Shown here: one piece after another, positions 21,440 through 34,471 of the stretch
Layout: the number at the start of each line of letters is the position of its first letter
Position numbering within the stretch: the stretch's first letter is position 1
Assembly: GCA_033239125.1 (NCBI GenBank)
Contig: BSWB01000004.1
Coordinates: 31,369,501 to 31,433,500 of the forward strand
Direction: 5' to 3'
DNA length: 64,000 nucleotides
DNA from: Fagopyrum homotropicum
Taxonomy: Eukaryota > Streptophyta > Magnoliopsida > Caryophyllales > Polygonaceae
Position numbers and translations under genes: made by a program
The notes under the pieces: model-generated
The model's database searches: none
What the model was told of the DNA's origin: nothing
The model's input: only the letters and a program-made list of their open reading frames with translations

Positions 21440-24057
21440 TGTAACACCCCAAATTCTCGGAACTCGGGGAACTACTGGTTAGGACCTCACAATGGGTCCC
21501 GACCTTGGTTTAACAACAACTTTACTAAGATCTTACAACAAGGCACAAATGTAATTAAAACAATTTCCAAAACATAATATTTTTAATGGTATGAAAGTAC
21601 ACATGTGACAGCCTTACAAACATACATAAAGATATATAACATGCATGACGTATGGAAGACTTCCTCATCCCCATCTAATGAGTACGTGGACCCGGCTGAC
21701 CATCCGTTCCGGATCTCTATGCAACTGTCTATCTCTACAGATCTACAACACGGATAAACCGTTAGCTAACAATCCAAATATAAGTAGAATGACAACAACA
21801 CAAACACAAGCAGAAACAAAAATTAAACAAACATCATGCTGGCACTCAACCGTTTATTATCTATTATTTAAGTGATTCATCTTATTCAATTTACAGTTGT
21901 GGCACGAGAGCTATTAACAGTTCTCGCCTCCGTTCCTTATCCAACTGGGTGTAGGTCTAGCTGACCTCCGCCGGTAGCATCACTACAAACCGAGTATGGA
22001 CTAGTCCCTAAAGAAAACCCCAGCGCTCGCAAGCTAACTGAGCAGAATGCCACCGCCCGTTACTCTTAGGCCAAGTATAGGTCGGTAAATATTTATCACA
22101 ACCTATAACTCTAACATCTCAATCACACACCACTATCATCATTCATGCTCATATTTAGAAGTCAGCTAAGTAAGCCCAAAGGACTTACTTGGTATAAAGC
22201 TCGACTCTCTGTAAACCAAACTCACTCTGTAAACTGTAGCAACTCAGTTGCCTGTCAAAGGAGATGAGTGCATTAGCACACTCCCACGTAATTAGAAGTC
22301 TAAGACTTCTAAGATAAAAGAACGTAGTAAAACATAACTAGTTACAGTACTAATTTAGGGTCAAATGACTATTTTACCCTTGGTCCCGAAACTCCCAGAA
22401 TTTCCAAAATTCATGTCTAAACTTCTATTTGAGACTCTAAAATCATATTCTAACTCCTAAAGTTTAGTTTGGTTACAAACTGGCATTTTTCCTATTTTCC
22501 TATTTTCCGAAAGATCGTAAAGGTCTAACTTCGGTTTCAAATATAAAATTCGTAAAAGCTTATAAAGATTCCGAAACAATTCTCTAGATCATCTATGATG
22601 TTCCCTCTACCCTTAGGAGCAAGAAAAAATAAAGAAATGGAATTGAGACTCACTGTTGTTACTATGCCCTTTCGACAGCCACGAACAACAGCCCACCAAC
22701 AAGAGGGCGAGAAGCTCGGTTTAGTATCGGAATAGCAACCGAGAGGAGTCCGTTCGAGTCTGTTGAACACAAGTGAGAGATTGTTCTGCGAGTATGCATC
22801 AAGCTATCAACGCGGCGCTAATTGGAGTTCGACGAGGAAGAAAACCGAAAGTTTACCTCGACGGTTTCGATCGGTGACGGTATTAAGCCAAACCGTTGTC
22901 GACTGCAAGCGGAGGCTGGGAGGACCTTCTCGGTCAACCGTGTGCAGGGCCGGGGGACCTTCTCAGTCGACTATGTGCTGGGCCAGAAGAGAGCATGGAA
23001 AGGACACCATACTGGTGTGTGCTGGTACAAGACGGACTCCCGTTCGCTAGCCTATTCCTCGTTGCCGATGAAGAATGTGGTCTCCTTCATTGGGTGTCGA
23101 CGAGAGGTGTTGCCCGGCATTAGTTGCTGCTGCCAAGGCTGGAGAGATGGTCGACCACTCTCGATCCATACGGGAGAGGCGTGGCTGCTAGACTAGCGAG
23201 TGATCCGTTGAAGACGCTCTCGGTTACGGAAGGCGGTTACGTGAGGGAGATTTGTGGGTTGAATGTAAGAAACGTAAACAGAAGGCTGGGAATGTCGAAG
23301 CTTGTGAGGGCTTGAATAGCTTGAAGGTAGACGTGGGACGGTATGTGGCACAAGGCCATAGTATGGATTTGGTTACCGAAAAACCAGGAGGAAACAAGTT
23401 GAAATGAAGGGTGTGCGGTGATGACGCTTACCATTCCAAAAGATGGATGATGTTGTTGCATGTGTACGTAATGGTGTCCAGGTGGAGCTGCGTTCTTTGT
23501 TGGGCTGTGAAGGAGATGTGGAGTAAACTAGTGACAAACAGCCCAAGAGTCCAAGAGAGATGGTATTGGCAGTCTTGTTTTGATCTCGTTTGATGGGCTC
23601 GGAATGCCTTGTCAATGGGTTGTCAATTGATAGTTATGGGCTTATCAAGGTCGTGTCACGGCTTGTTAAGATGGCTATGTACCCTAATATTTGCAAGAGT
23701 AAGTCTAATAATTATCGTTATTATTTTTTTATGCGTGTAGACTTCCACATAAAATAATAAATTGTTGATATGTGAAGTGAGATTACATAAAATGATAAAG
23801 TTTGAGATATTGTGTCCGACTAGGTAGACATATAAGGATCAACGGATCGAAATCCGGTTTGCTACGGAGTTAATCGGAATAAAAATATCCGGATATTACA
23901 TCAGTACCCCCTTAAAATAAGTTTCGTCCCGAAACTTAAAAGAAGACTCGTAATGTCGGAGTCCATGCAAGAGAATTTAAGCGCCGGAAAGAGGTCACAA
24001 CGGTCGAGTTCTGATTTGTTTCTGAAATTGCCGGAAGAAATATTCCCGGGTATTACA
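21440..24057 (-). repeat. 3' LTR of F (with 752-bp deletion)
   Basis: Plus-strand start TGTAACACCCC, end CCCGGGTATTACA. Compared with 38026-41395 it lacks about 752 bp between the equivalents of 39212 and 39963; the junction is an A-rich stretch near 22622. GC-rich frames at 22763-23315 recur in the other F LTR at 40100-40652, but they are LTR sequence rather than supported genes. At its inner end it contains an extra PPT and LTR-start (23889-23939). Confidence 0.92.
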
Positions 24058-24096
24058 TCAATCCCCCCTTAGAATAAGTTTCGCCCCGAAACTTAA
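24058..24096 (-). other. PPT and hairpin of F
   Basis: Minus strand: AAGTTTCGGGGCGAAACTT hairpin (24075-24093), then AAGGGGGGATTGA and the LTR start TGTAATACCC. The hairpin loop is GGG rather than GGA. Confidence 0.8.
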
Positions 24097-26299
24097 AGTA
24101 CGTCAGTCATAAGGTCAGCCCTCGAGGTACGAATCTAGTGTATCTACTTGTTACCGCACAAGAGTCATCGTTTCCACATATAAGTATCCCGCATATCAAG
24201 GTCACCAATAACACACATCCCGACTAAGCACTCGAGCATGAAAATAAACAAGTAGTCAGACAATATAACACATATATAGGGCCAAACCCTAACTCGTCGC
24301 TCCCTAGATTACACTATCTCTACAAATGTCTCTGAAAGGTTATGTCTCATACTACCCATAGTATCCAAGGTGGCCTCGTCGGCTTTTTATAAAACCACTA
24401 ACTCTGAAATCGTTTCATGTACAGATCTCACAAGTGCCTACTACCACGTTCTAGTGTGGTAACTAGATATCTCACCGGTATCATCCGGCTTCATTGCCCG
24501 ATTCTCTAAGCCGATGTCCTAACTTTTGTCTGGTAAGTATACCTCTAACTGAAACCGTAGAAAACTAGGGTTACACTCTCCAATAGGGTGAGGTTTACTA
24601 GTCCATCAATCACTTATAAACCACTTTACAGCCTCGAGTGGTCACATTTTGCAACTCACCTCCAGGTCTTTTGATGGCCGTACGGAAAATAACCTATTCA
24701 ACTTTCTTCCCTTCGCTATGTTTACTTGACTACACACTCAGGCCAAAGGTCTTGGACCTCCGCCAGCACTTCACCAAGTGTCTAATGCTCTTTGTATCAC
24801 GACTCACTTGTCTTTTAATATGGCTCGGTCATCTTATTCCTCAGGTAAGGAGTCATCCCTTTACCCTTTTCCGGTCTAGTAGTGGAGACACAATCTAGTG
24901 GTCATCATCTGTATTCACTTGGCATTATTATAATAATATTTATGGATGTCTAATATATTGTTAGCTCAACCTTAAGCTTCTCACATATTTTTCAAGGTCT
25001 TGAGTGACATACAATATGTCCGGAATGACGGTATTAGATACAAGGTGATCTCACATCACCGTCATTTGCTCACACTACTCAATAGTTGTTAACATTGCAT
25101 TGTGTCCTATAATATCCCTCTTACTCAAAACGCAACTCGACTCCGTTCTGAGATAAAATTATTCTTATACTCCACTCTTGAGATTATGTTTTCTATATGT
25201 ACGAGTACTGGTCTGTAAGTACACTCCCGTAGCTTCCTTTTCTTATCTGTCTTTCGATTCAACTTGATAGTTACTCACTTTGAGCTTGTTAGTGCAGGCC
25301 CTGCACAACACCTTTATTACTTCGTTACTTCCTTTCTCATTTTATCAAGAAACTCGTTCTAAAGTACCATGCTAGGTATTAAATTCCAAATTTACTAGTC
25401 TGCCAACATGTGACTAGGTCGGCATGCTTCACTTGGATCTATAATGGGGTACCACTCTCTTTCTATACTTCTGCGTGCACATACTTTCTCGTCTATCTAG
25501 TTGGTGATACAGTTCCTCGACAAAAATTCTTGTCACTCCACGTAGCCTATTTCACGTTCCTTCTAAACGAAACGCATTTCACCAATTATCATCGTCTTAA
25601 ACTCGACACGTCATTTGTTGTACTCTCGAGTTTCCGGTTCTGTGGGTTAGGACTCATCACGCTTTCGCTGCGCTACTTTGATAATTATGTTGTCACCCGC
25701 TAATCGTAAGGACATTTTCCGTGAGTCCAAATTGATGGACCCAAAACTCTCCCTCTCAATTACACCATAAGTCCTATCCGGATGAAATACCAAGTACCTT
25801 CCTTACTTGCCTTAAGGGACTAAGATAACGGTTGGAAGACGACCTCTCCCCTTTCCTTTTGGAATTCTTCTAACATGGATCTAAACTCTCTGACTCAACC
25901 GGAGTTTGATCTTAACTAGCCAGTAAGAAATCTCTAACTCACTTCTCTTCATGCCTTTAGTTAATCAAAGAAGGTTGTCATTACCTACTTGAGGAAATCC
26001 TCCAAGGCGTCGGTAAGGCTAATTCATAAATCTACAGTTACAATTATCTTTTCTTAATGGCATATAACTCCTCAATACCAAAAGAAACACTTGCACGTCC
26101 TCTGTTGACGTCAGTCAGTCTATAGTTGACTTATATCACTTTCATACCTCTATTGGTATTAAACTTTTGATGCACATCACCTACTACATTAATCCGTTTA
26201 TCCTTCTTTAGTTCGTCTTATCTTTCACTCTTCTGCTTCCTTTGGAACAACTCTCCTTCTCAAGTCTCATTGTGCCATTCGCTTAACGTTAAAAATCGT

Positions 26300-27175
26300 T
26301 CCTCACACTCCACGATAGATGGTAAGCGTCTTGTAGTTCCGATGACTTTTAGTTACATCCCAATCGTAGTCCCTTTACAGGAACCGTCGGTGTTGATGAC
26401 CTATGTTCTATTATTAATGGCGGTTACCTTGGGCTCTTGAGTCCCCCACACGATTCTCTCAAGCACAGGTTCCTTAATTGGCGTTGTTCGTAATATTTTC
26501 TTCCAAATATCTGTTGTCTATGTTACAGGGCTTCAATCCTTTCGATACTGGCGTTGTGATTCCGTTTAGAATTCTTATCTATAAAGAAGACAAAATGTCT
26601 CCAGGCTTGTGAAGTCTACCCTTCGCTCTTACATTAAGTTGTATCTCTCTATTCCGTGTAAATTGTGATCTGTCAAAATTTCCTTAGCTAGTAGGTAAAC
26701 AGTTGCTCACAACACTCCTTTTATACTTCTTTATTTCGTTCAACCTTCCACCCTTCCGCTTCTTTTAGACTAACTCCATTTCTCTAGTCCGATTGTGTCT
26801 TTAATCTGGCATAAATAGTTGTTTCAAGTTTTCACGATAGCTTGCAAGCGTCTTTGAAATTCTTATGGCCGTAATGATCATCCTCTTACAGTTCCTTTTG
26901 CATGGACCATCTGTGTTGATGGCTTAGGTCCCGTGATAATTCGGGTTACCCTGGACTCTCGAGTCTAGCATGGCCGTTCTCCCATACAGATTTCTTCACT
27001 GGAGTTAGTGGTAATATCGCCTTCATGAAACTCCGTTGACCCTGCTACAGGCTTCCATTCTTTGAATATTAGCGTCGCGGTTTCTTTCAAACTACTTATA
27101 TCTCTGAGGAGGTCAAAACTTGCCCACGCTTGTGGAGTCTGCCTTTTCGCTTTTACACTCAATTGTAGGTCTTCA
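26300..27175 (-). repeat. Imperfect ~520-bp tandem repeat in F
   Basis: Words such as CACGATAG, GTGTTGATG, GGTTACC, TCTTGAGTC/TCTCGAGTC and a TCTATTCCGTG / TCATTCCGTG end occur in the same order around 26310-26660 and 26835-27180. Identity is clearly below that of the LTR copies. Extent is estimated by eye. Confidence 0.55.
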
Positions 27176-27918
27176 TTCCGTGCACCTTAAATTCTCGCAC
27201 CCGGATTGACACTTTGTCTCTTCTGGTTTCTCATGCCCATAATGGTCTATGAGGCATCCGCCTCGATGGTAATGTCCTTGATCCCACAATCTTGGTTGTA
27301 CTCAATTGTACTTGGCTCGTTCCAATACTGTTATCTCTACTCCGCATTCTTGTAGTCTCTTGCATGGTTCTTATAATTTATCTCTCGGCTTCATACAACC
27401 CAGTCCCGTGTACGACCTTCTATTTCTTCTATCTGAGTTGACTCGGGAATTCTTCCCCATTTGATTGTACTTATGGTCGAAATTATCTCCACATCTCTAC
27501 TTCTTCGCTTATTAGTTCTTTGGATGGTTAACAAGGGTTACTAGGACGCCCACCCGAGTATAATACTTGATCCGAGGTCCGAGTCATTTGTCTCGTGTTG
27601 AAAACTCTTCAAGTCTACAACCGATTCATCATGAGGCGATAATCGCTTCATGATATCATAACTAAAGGATATAATATATCCTTTAGGATACTAACATACT
27701 ACACTTATACATATATATAACATACATTAATACTCATCATAGTAAGTCTATATGCTAACTCATATCGATCTAAGTTGTAGAGATCCACGGAGAGCGATGG
27801 TGGTCCAACGTACTACAAACCCAACAACCCGACTATGCACATGATTTTAAAGAAAAAATTCATTTTGAAAGTTTTAGACCCCTTTCGGGTTCTGGTTATT
27901 TCTACATTTGGTCTTTCA

Positions 27919-30046
27919 TGTAATAGCTAGGATTTCGAATTCTAATTAATGTTGATTAACTTAATCGTTCATAGTAATTAACATATAACTCGCGAAGACT
28001 TCGCAAGTGATGAGTAAGAGTCCCACCGTTAGGTTCCTCGTGTAATTTTGGACGTTTGGGGAAATTTTTACTTTTTCCCCCGGGTAATTATTTTTACCCT
28101 CCGGTGTTATTTGGAGCATTTGGGAGCTCCAATTAATAAAAATGCAGTTGAGAGAAATGATCAGGACATCGGATATGTCTTAGATATGAAATAACATGGA
28201 GAGGCAAAACGGCCAAAAGAGTCGTTATTTCGTTTCTTAACGGCTAAGAAAGACGGCTTAGGAATACACGTTTTTCAAGACAGTTGTGTAATAATTATCC
28301 CTACAATATTCCAGATTAATGTTCCAATCTCGAGAAGTTTGGAGAAAGAGGTTCGACCCGCCTTTGGATCGGTTAAAGGATAATTATCGACTTTACTAAA
28401 GGATAATTATCGTCTTCACTATAAATAGCGGAAAATCCTTTATTAATTCATTTCCTTTCACGTTTTCTCGTAAAAGCTCTGATTTCTCTCAACTTCAAAC
28501 TCAGATCTACTCTCCGTTTCTAATCCGATTTCAATTCCGTTTGAGTTTCTGGATTCCTCTCTTCATTCTCTTCATATCGGTACCGAGTTTCTGCATTTCC
28601 GAGTATATGGAGGGCTGGTCGAGCATATATGCCACCATGACGGTTCCGTCGCTCAGATTCCGATGAATTTGATGATGTCCATGCGTAGCCTGCGTCGCTG
28701 TGATTCCGAATCTTCTTTCAGATCGTCAATCGGGTTAGTAACGAATAAGTTATGAATTTATTTGTTTTCCGTACTGCGATTTGGCCTAAATTGACTTTAG
28801 GCTTGTCAAAATGGATAATTAGAAATTCCATTATGGTCGTTATATTATTCTGGTGATTATGGATAGTTTGTTTGATGAAATCTGATGACAGGGGATTTAG
28901 AAATTGCCTACGGGCAAAACGTTATTCTGGCGAATTCTAATTAATTAATTAAAAGTTAATTAATTAAATTAAGATTAGAATTGAGATTGAGGAATGTTGA
29001 TTAGATACTACCTTGAGATTTGAGGAATTGTGAGCTATGTTGAGATATTGAGGTTTAGTTGGTTGTGAGGCTCATAGATTGAGTATGATCCTTATGGATC
29101 CCTTTGGGTCTAGGTGTGACCCCTTTGATGAATAGAGGTTGATATATCTCTTTATGCTTTGTTTATAGGCCGTGTTGTCACTCCAGTGTAGAGGTGATCG
29201 TGTTTGAGTTTGTACGAGGTTGAGGTAAGTCCGTAGGACTTACTTAGCTACCATCCCTATATTGGGTGTTTGCATGAGTGGTGTGTGCTTTATATGTTTG
29301 CTATGATATCATGAGTTGTCGTTTTTATCGACCTTTGTTCTATTGACTGCCCCACTGCGTGGCTGTGATAACCTTTCCCTTTCATCCCGCCGTGGAGTCT
29401 GGGAGGTTCTCTGATGTCAGGCCAGACTGGTTTACAGGAAGGGCGCAATCCACTCCCATAGGGTACACGGATTGTGTGACCGATACTCGTACAGCTGGAC
29501 ATTGCACTCAGAGGCGGGGATGTATCAGTCCTCGTGTCACATACTTTCATCTATCTATATCTATACGGTTTTTGAGTGAATGGTTATTATATAAAGATAA
29601 TAAATGGGTAAATGTGTGATAGCATGCTGATGTGTTTATCTTTCATGATTGTGCTTGTGCTTATGCATTACCTCATATATGTATGGTTAGCTAACGGTTT
29701 CATACCGTGTTGTAGATGTTTACAGGTTAGGCGCTACTGAGTGATCTGGCAGGGTGACAGGCCGAGGACTATCGTACATTAGGTGGTTGGTTTGGGGTTG
29801 TTGTGTTTCCCCTCTTGCGTGAGGATGATCTTTTGTACCTCCTATGTGAGGATGTCGTTTTATATACTCGGCTATGTTGTTGTTTACTTTGGGTCGTACA
29901 GTTTATACTGTTTTATGTATTTGTTTTATATCTGTCAGTGCCATGTTGTAAGGTCCAGTGAACTTGTTGTCAGGCTAAGGTCAGGATCCATTGTGAGATC
30001 CTAGCCCAATGTGACATCCCGAGTCCCGCGGATTCGTGGTGTTACA
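27919..30046 (+). repeat. 5' LTR of G
   Basis: 2,128 bp, TG...CA ends. It contains an AT-only inverted repeat at about 28935-28981 (TTCTAATTAATT...AATT..GATTAGAA), the candidate leader intron (29225-29725) and the terminal CCCGAG...TTCG-type hairpin. Confidence 0.94.
29225..29725 (+). other. Candidate LTR leader intron (element G)
   Basis: Donor GAG|GTAAGT, branch-like GCTAAC near 29692, acceptor GTTTACAG|GTTAG ending at 29725; 501 nt. The donor stem is GTAAGTCC-GTA-GGACTTAC (8 bp). The second LTR has the same at 37151-37651. Confidence 0.5.
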
Positions 30047-30050
30047 AAGT

Positions 30051-30062
30051 TGGTATCAGAGC
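30051..30062 (+). other. Primer binding site of G
   Basis: TGGTATCAGAGC, canonical initiator-Met type, four bases after the LTR. Confidence 0.9.
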
Positions 30063-30514
30063 CCAGGTTGACAACAATGGCACTTGCTACTTGCAATGAG
30101 GTTTGATAGGTAAAATAAACAGAGCCCACATGGGATCTGACGTTTTTAAAGGTTTTGGTTTTAAGTGTGGTTTTGGGATAGAATGTACGAGAAGTCGTCA
30201 CCTGTGCCATGGATCTCTGCAGCGTAGATATGTATATATATATGTGTGTACTATGGATTATGTGGATGTATTATATACATATCGATACCTATGGCATATA
30301 TATAGCCTTTTAAGATTAGGTGTGTATATCCTACAGATGACTCAGACTAGAGTAGTATCTGTAGTAGGATAAGGTAGGGGCACACCCCTCTTCCTCCAGT
30401 GGTGATAAGTAAAGGACCAGTTTCCGCTGTTGTTTCGCCTATGGTAGAGAACGAGTTTGAAGAGGCTGATCGTGTCTCCACGAGTAGATCCGAGTTTCAA
30501 GAATATATGTAACA

Positions 30515-31010
30515 AGTATATGAAGCGGTGATAGCGGGTAGATCCACACTGGATTTACCAACAATTGTGAGATCAACTGAAGCTTCTGGATCCGGAAAGA
30601 AGCAATGGACTGAATCAGTTACTAGAGAAGCAAAGATGATGAATGGGGAACCAAGTCCGATATCAGGACAATCTACTGATCCTTTGGCCATGAAGATGAC
30701 TGGCAAGGGACTACAGTGTTTTAATTGCGTGGAAGTTGGGACACTGGCGAGTTGTGTGCCCAAAGGTGCCCATCATATGCTTTACGTGTGGTAAAGCAGG
30801 GCATAGAGCGAAGTTTTGTCGACAGGGCAAGGCATTGCCTTTATAGGTTCCCTTCAAGAGTGAGATCATTCCAGGTGGACGACGAAGGTCGAGTTACCCT
30901 TCAGTTGCACAGGTTGCAAGGATGGGATGATTATGTTTCAGTTGTGGCTATCCAGATCATTTGCGTTCTGTGTGCCCTTTGGCACTGATAGCTTGTTTCA
31001 CTTGTGGTGA
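30515..31010 (+). pseudogene. Decayed gag C-terminus of G (zinc knuckles)
   Basis: The frame at 30528-30794 ends GKGLQCFNCVEVGTLASC, a damaged CCHC knuckle in which the His is lost. A shifted frame near 30777-30845 reads CFTCGKAGHRAKFC, a better second knuckle (CX2CX4HX4C). Similar knuckle scraps follow near 30930-31025. The B gag also has two knuckles. There are several frame breaks, so no functional nucleocapsid is expected. Confidence 0.75.
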
Positions 31011-31899
31011 GCTAGGTCATCTGGCCCTTTTTGTCAGCACGGTGGTGTTTCTTCCCAGCAAGACCTTCCTCTTTCCGGTGCAGAAAGAGTGGAAGTGGAG
31101 GCTATAGTAATGACCTTAGTGATACCTAAGGAGCATGGATCTGACATTGAGTGATGATATGTAGAGGAGCTACGAGTGTTAGCTGTTATAGGTACTATTC
31201 TCGTTATTGGTTTACCTGGTGGAGTTTTGCTTGTTGTGAGTGTTATGCACGTTATGTCTTTCGATGCATGCGTTAATGGTTGAATTTTGGTATATAGTAG
31301 AAGGTGGATTTTCTTTTACAAGATTACCTTTTTGGGTCTGATATACCCGTGAGATGCGTGTTTGTTCCCTCATTTCAGGGACCCGTGTATGGTTGTAGAC
31401 TTCTTTGTCATGTCGTAGGTGCATGAGGAAGTCATTATGTGTATGGTTTGGATGAATAGATATCATGTGGTGTTAGCTTTTAATAGTAAGACTATTATAG
31501 TCTTTACTGAGTTGAGTTAAATAGAGGTCTTCTGAGGTTAAGACCTTTGAAGAGACGGGTTTGTCATCAGGACTGTACGAGCAGTGAGCTGATAGCACAG
31601 GGATGTGACGCCTTCTAGTTTTATACCATAAAGGAGCGAGATAGTCCAACAATTGAAGGTATTCCAATTGTTTATGAGTTTATAGACGTGTTACTGAACC
31701 GTCTAGTTGCCACCTCAGCGGAGTGTGGACATTGTTATCGAGTTGAAGTATGATACAAGATTGAATGGGAAAGCCACACTATATGGTGCTTGTTGAGATA
31801 TTGTACTGATAACTTGAAAAGTTTACTGAAACGGGTTTACCCTAGTGGGTTCCATGTTCCGTATTGACGACCTGACGAGTTAACTTCAAGAAGCAATTG

Positions 31900-34260
31900 T
31901 GTTTTTGGGATTCCTTTATGCTCAAGATATCCCTAGTCATGGATGAGAGAGCAGCATGTGTATGAGATAGCATCCCATACCCGTTATGGACACTACGAGT
32001 TTATAGTGATGTCATTTGGGTTGACGAATGTTTTAGTAGTTTTTATGGAGTTGATGAATAGTATCTTCATCGACTTCCTTGATTAGTTTGTGGTGGACTC
32101 CATGGATGACATGTCGGTATACTCTCATAGTAGAGAATAGTAGATCGATCGTCTGAGGACCGTTCTACAGATTTTGAGAGATAGAGGGTTGTATGCTACG
32201 CTCTCTAAGTGTAAGTTGAGATGCCAGTGGTAGCCGTTTTAGGCCATGTTGTCTCCACCAGTGGGATCATGGTTGACCTGGCGAGAATTAAGTATGTTGT
32301 AACATGGGAGATACTAATGAACATTAAGGAATACGTAGTTTTCTCGGCTCAACCGATTGCTACCAATGCTTTGACGAAGGATTTTATATGATTATGTATT
32401 CATTTGAGAGTCTTTTGAGAAGACCACCATAACTACGTGATGAAAGCAGTGTGTCTATGTTCTGAAGAGTTGAGGAGGCATTTGACCTCTGCTTCCATTC
32501 TAATGTAGTTGGAAGATTTTTGGGATCCCGTGATTTACGGTGATACATCCCAGCTAAGTTTGAGATGTGTATTACTACAAAGGAGTAGGGTTATTGATAT
32601 GTGTGTTTACAACTGAGAACGTATGATGAGAACTACTCAACTCATGATTTAGAGTTAGTAGTGGTAGTTCAAGCCTTTAAATTTTGAAGACCGTACCGGT
32701 GTGATCTTCATGTCAGATTTCTATAGATTATAGAAATCTGAAGTATATTTTATGCAACAGTGGTTGAATAACCGCCAGTATTAAGAGCTTAAGTTGATCA
32801 AGACTTTGAATTGAAGATTTCATATCATTCAGAGAAGTTGAATGTTGTCGCCGATAACTTGAATGGAAAGACGCTCCAAGAGAAGATGATTGTGAGACTG
32901 ATAGTTCAACCTCAGCTTCAAAGAGATCTAGCTTGGCTAGAGTTGGACAATCAGTTCCTTGATAAGGATACCCATTTATACCTCAGAGGTTCTACCTGGT
33001 CTGTTGTATGAGGTCCAACAGAAGCAGGAGACCTGCCGGGCCTTGACAAGGTTTAGAGAAAGGATGTCTCGTACTGAGGCACCATAGTTCTCCATGGGAG
33101 TAGATGGACTGATGAAGAGTCATGACCGCTTTTGTGTACCTGCTGATGCAGATGGAGACATAGAATATTATGGTATACCCACTGTACGCCTTATTCAGTA
33201 CATTCAGGTACGAGTAAGATGTACCACGAGATGAGACGATTATACTGTATGAAGCCGATATAACCAGATTTGTGATACAGTATGTAACCTGTTAGCAAGT
33301 CCAGATAGAGTATTTCTGATCTAGAGATAAGCCCCACCCACTACCAGTGCAGTAGTAGAATTTGGGAGGACATCTCTATGGACTTTATTATGAGATTGTG
33401 ACCTAGTAGAAGATTGATGTTATCTGGATTGTTGGTAACAAATTAATGAAACCAGAACATTTTATTTCTATCAGAAGGACGTGGCTAGTGAATGAATTGG
33501 CTGAGGAGTACACTAGACAGATAGTGAGACTCCATGGTATATCGAGAACGATCATTTCTGATCGAGATAGATGTTTTTACTTTGAGATTTTGGGCAGTAG
33601 ATTCAGACTACTTTGGGGACGAGTATGTACCTCATGACTACACTTCACCCCCTGACATTAATGAGTTTATTGTATAACAATGAAGGACGTGCATCTTTCT
33701 GGGATGGCCCTATGAGGCAATATATATAGACATAGATGTCGTATATCCTTATGCTAGAAGTGATCTAGCAGTAGTAGTGGAATAACACCTGACTAGATTC
33801 AGGATTTTATAGTTCAAGTACTGTTGATTGAAGGAAGAATGCTGGTTGTACAGAGTCGCCAGATATTATATGTAGACAAGAGGCGTTAACCTCTAAAGTT
33901 CAAGCGAGAGTTCATGTCCGGCTGTAAGTATCTCAACTGCGAGACGTTAGACATGTTAATATGGAAAGGGAACTGAGTTTCCAATATGATGGTTTATTTG
34001 AGATCGACCAGTACGGAGAAGGTAGCATGATGTTTAGCTTTGCCTATGAGATTAGAGGATATCCACCCAGTGTTTCATATGTCTCAACTAAGGAAGTATA
34101 TACCAGACTCGAGACACCTTGTGAGTTACGATGATTGATGGTTGAGTCCAACCACACTTTTGTTGAGCATTCGATTACATTCTTGGAATGAGATATGAAA
34201 CGCTTGCATTCGAAAGACATTCCTATATTGAGGATATAATGGTCGAGATGAAGCCTGAAG
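31900..34260 (+). pseudogene. Decayed pol of G: RT, RNase H, integrase, chromodomain remnants
   Basis: Pieces in order of a chromovirus pol. RT at 32004-32135 (SFGLTNVLVVFMELMNSIFI; the FIDD catalytic box reads SMDD). RNase H end near 32766-32890. Integrase core piece at 33446-33600 (EEYTRQIVRLHGISRTIISD, keeping the second catalytic Asp). Integrase C-terminal module at 34040-34135 (DIHPVFHMSQLRKYIPDSRH). A chromodomain scrap follows near 34200-34260. There are many stops and frameshifts, and the integrase Glu region is missing. It is non-functional and much more decayed than its LTRs. Confidence 0.85.
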
Positions 34261-34471
34261 AGGCTATGTGAGAGACTGAGGATAGTGTCCTGAGGAACTA
34301 TCCAGAGTATATGTTGGGACAAACCCATTTGTGGGAGCACGAGTAGATCTTAGTGTTATATTGATGAATGTTGTGCTTATGTGCTTATATGCCTTGATGT
34401 GTTATTCCATGCTAGTTGTGATGTGATTTATGATCTTAGTAGATCTTGATGTGCTAGCGTGATGTATGTTA

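Larger units (their letters stand above)
24058..27918 (-). other. F internal region, no recognisable coding
   Basis: About 3.9 kb with stops in all frames. I could not recognise gag, RT or integrase. Near the G insertion the minus strand is similar to the sequence just after the B primer site (AGAACCCGAAAGGGGTCT), so this is a chromovirus 5' untranslated region. It contains an imperfect ~520-bp repeat and two adjacent 25-bp palindromes at 27629-27653 and 27662-27686. Confidence 0.65.

Noticed and set aside
22763..23315. Overlapping 60-124-aa frames in F LTR, repeated at 40100-40652
   Set aside because: Repeated only because both are LTR copies of one element; no domain, no consistent start, several overlapping frames on both strands.
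29359..29619. 86-aa frame in G LTR, repeated at 37285-37545
   Set aside because: Lies inside the predicted leader intron of the LTR; repetition reflects LTR duplication.
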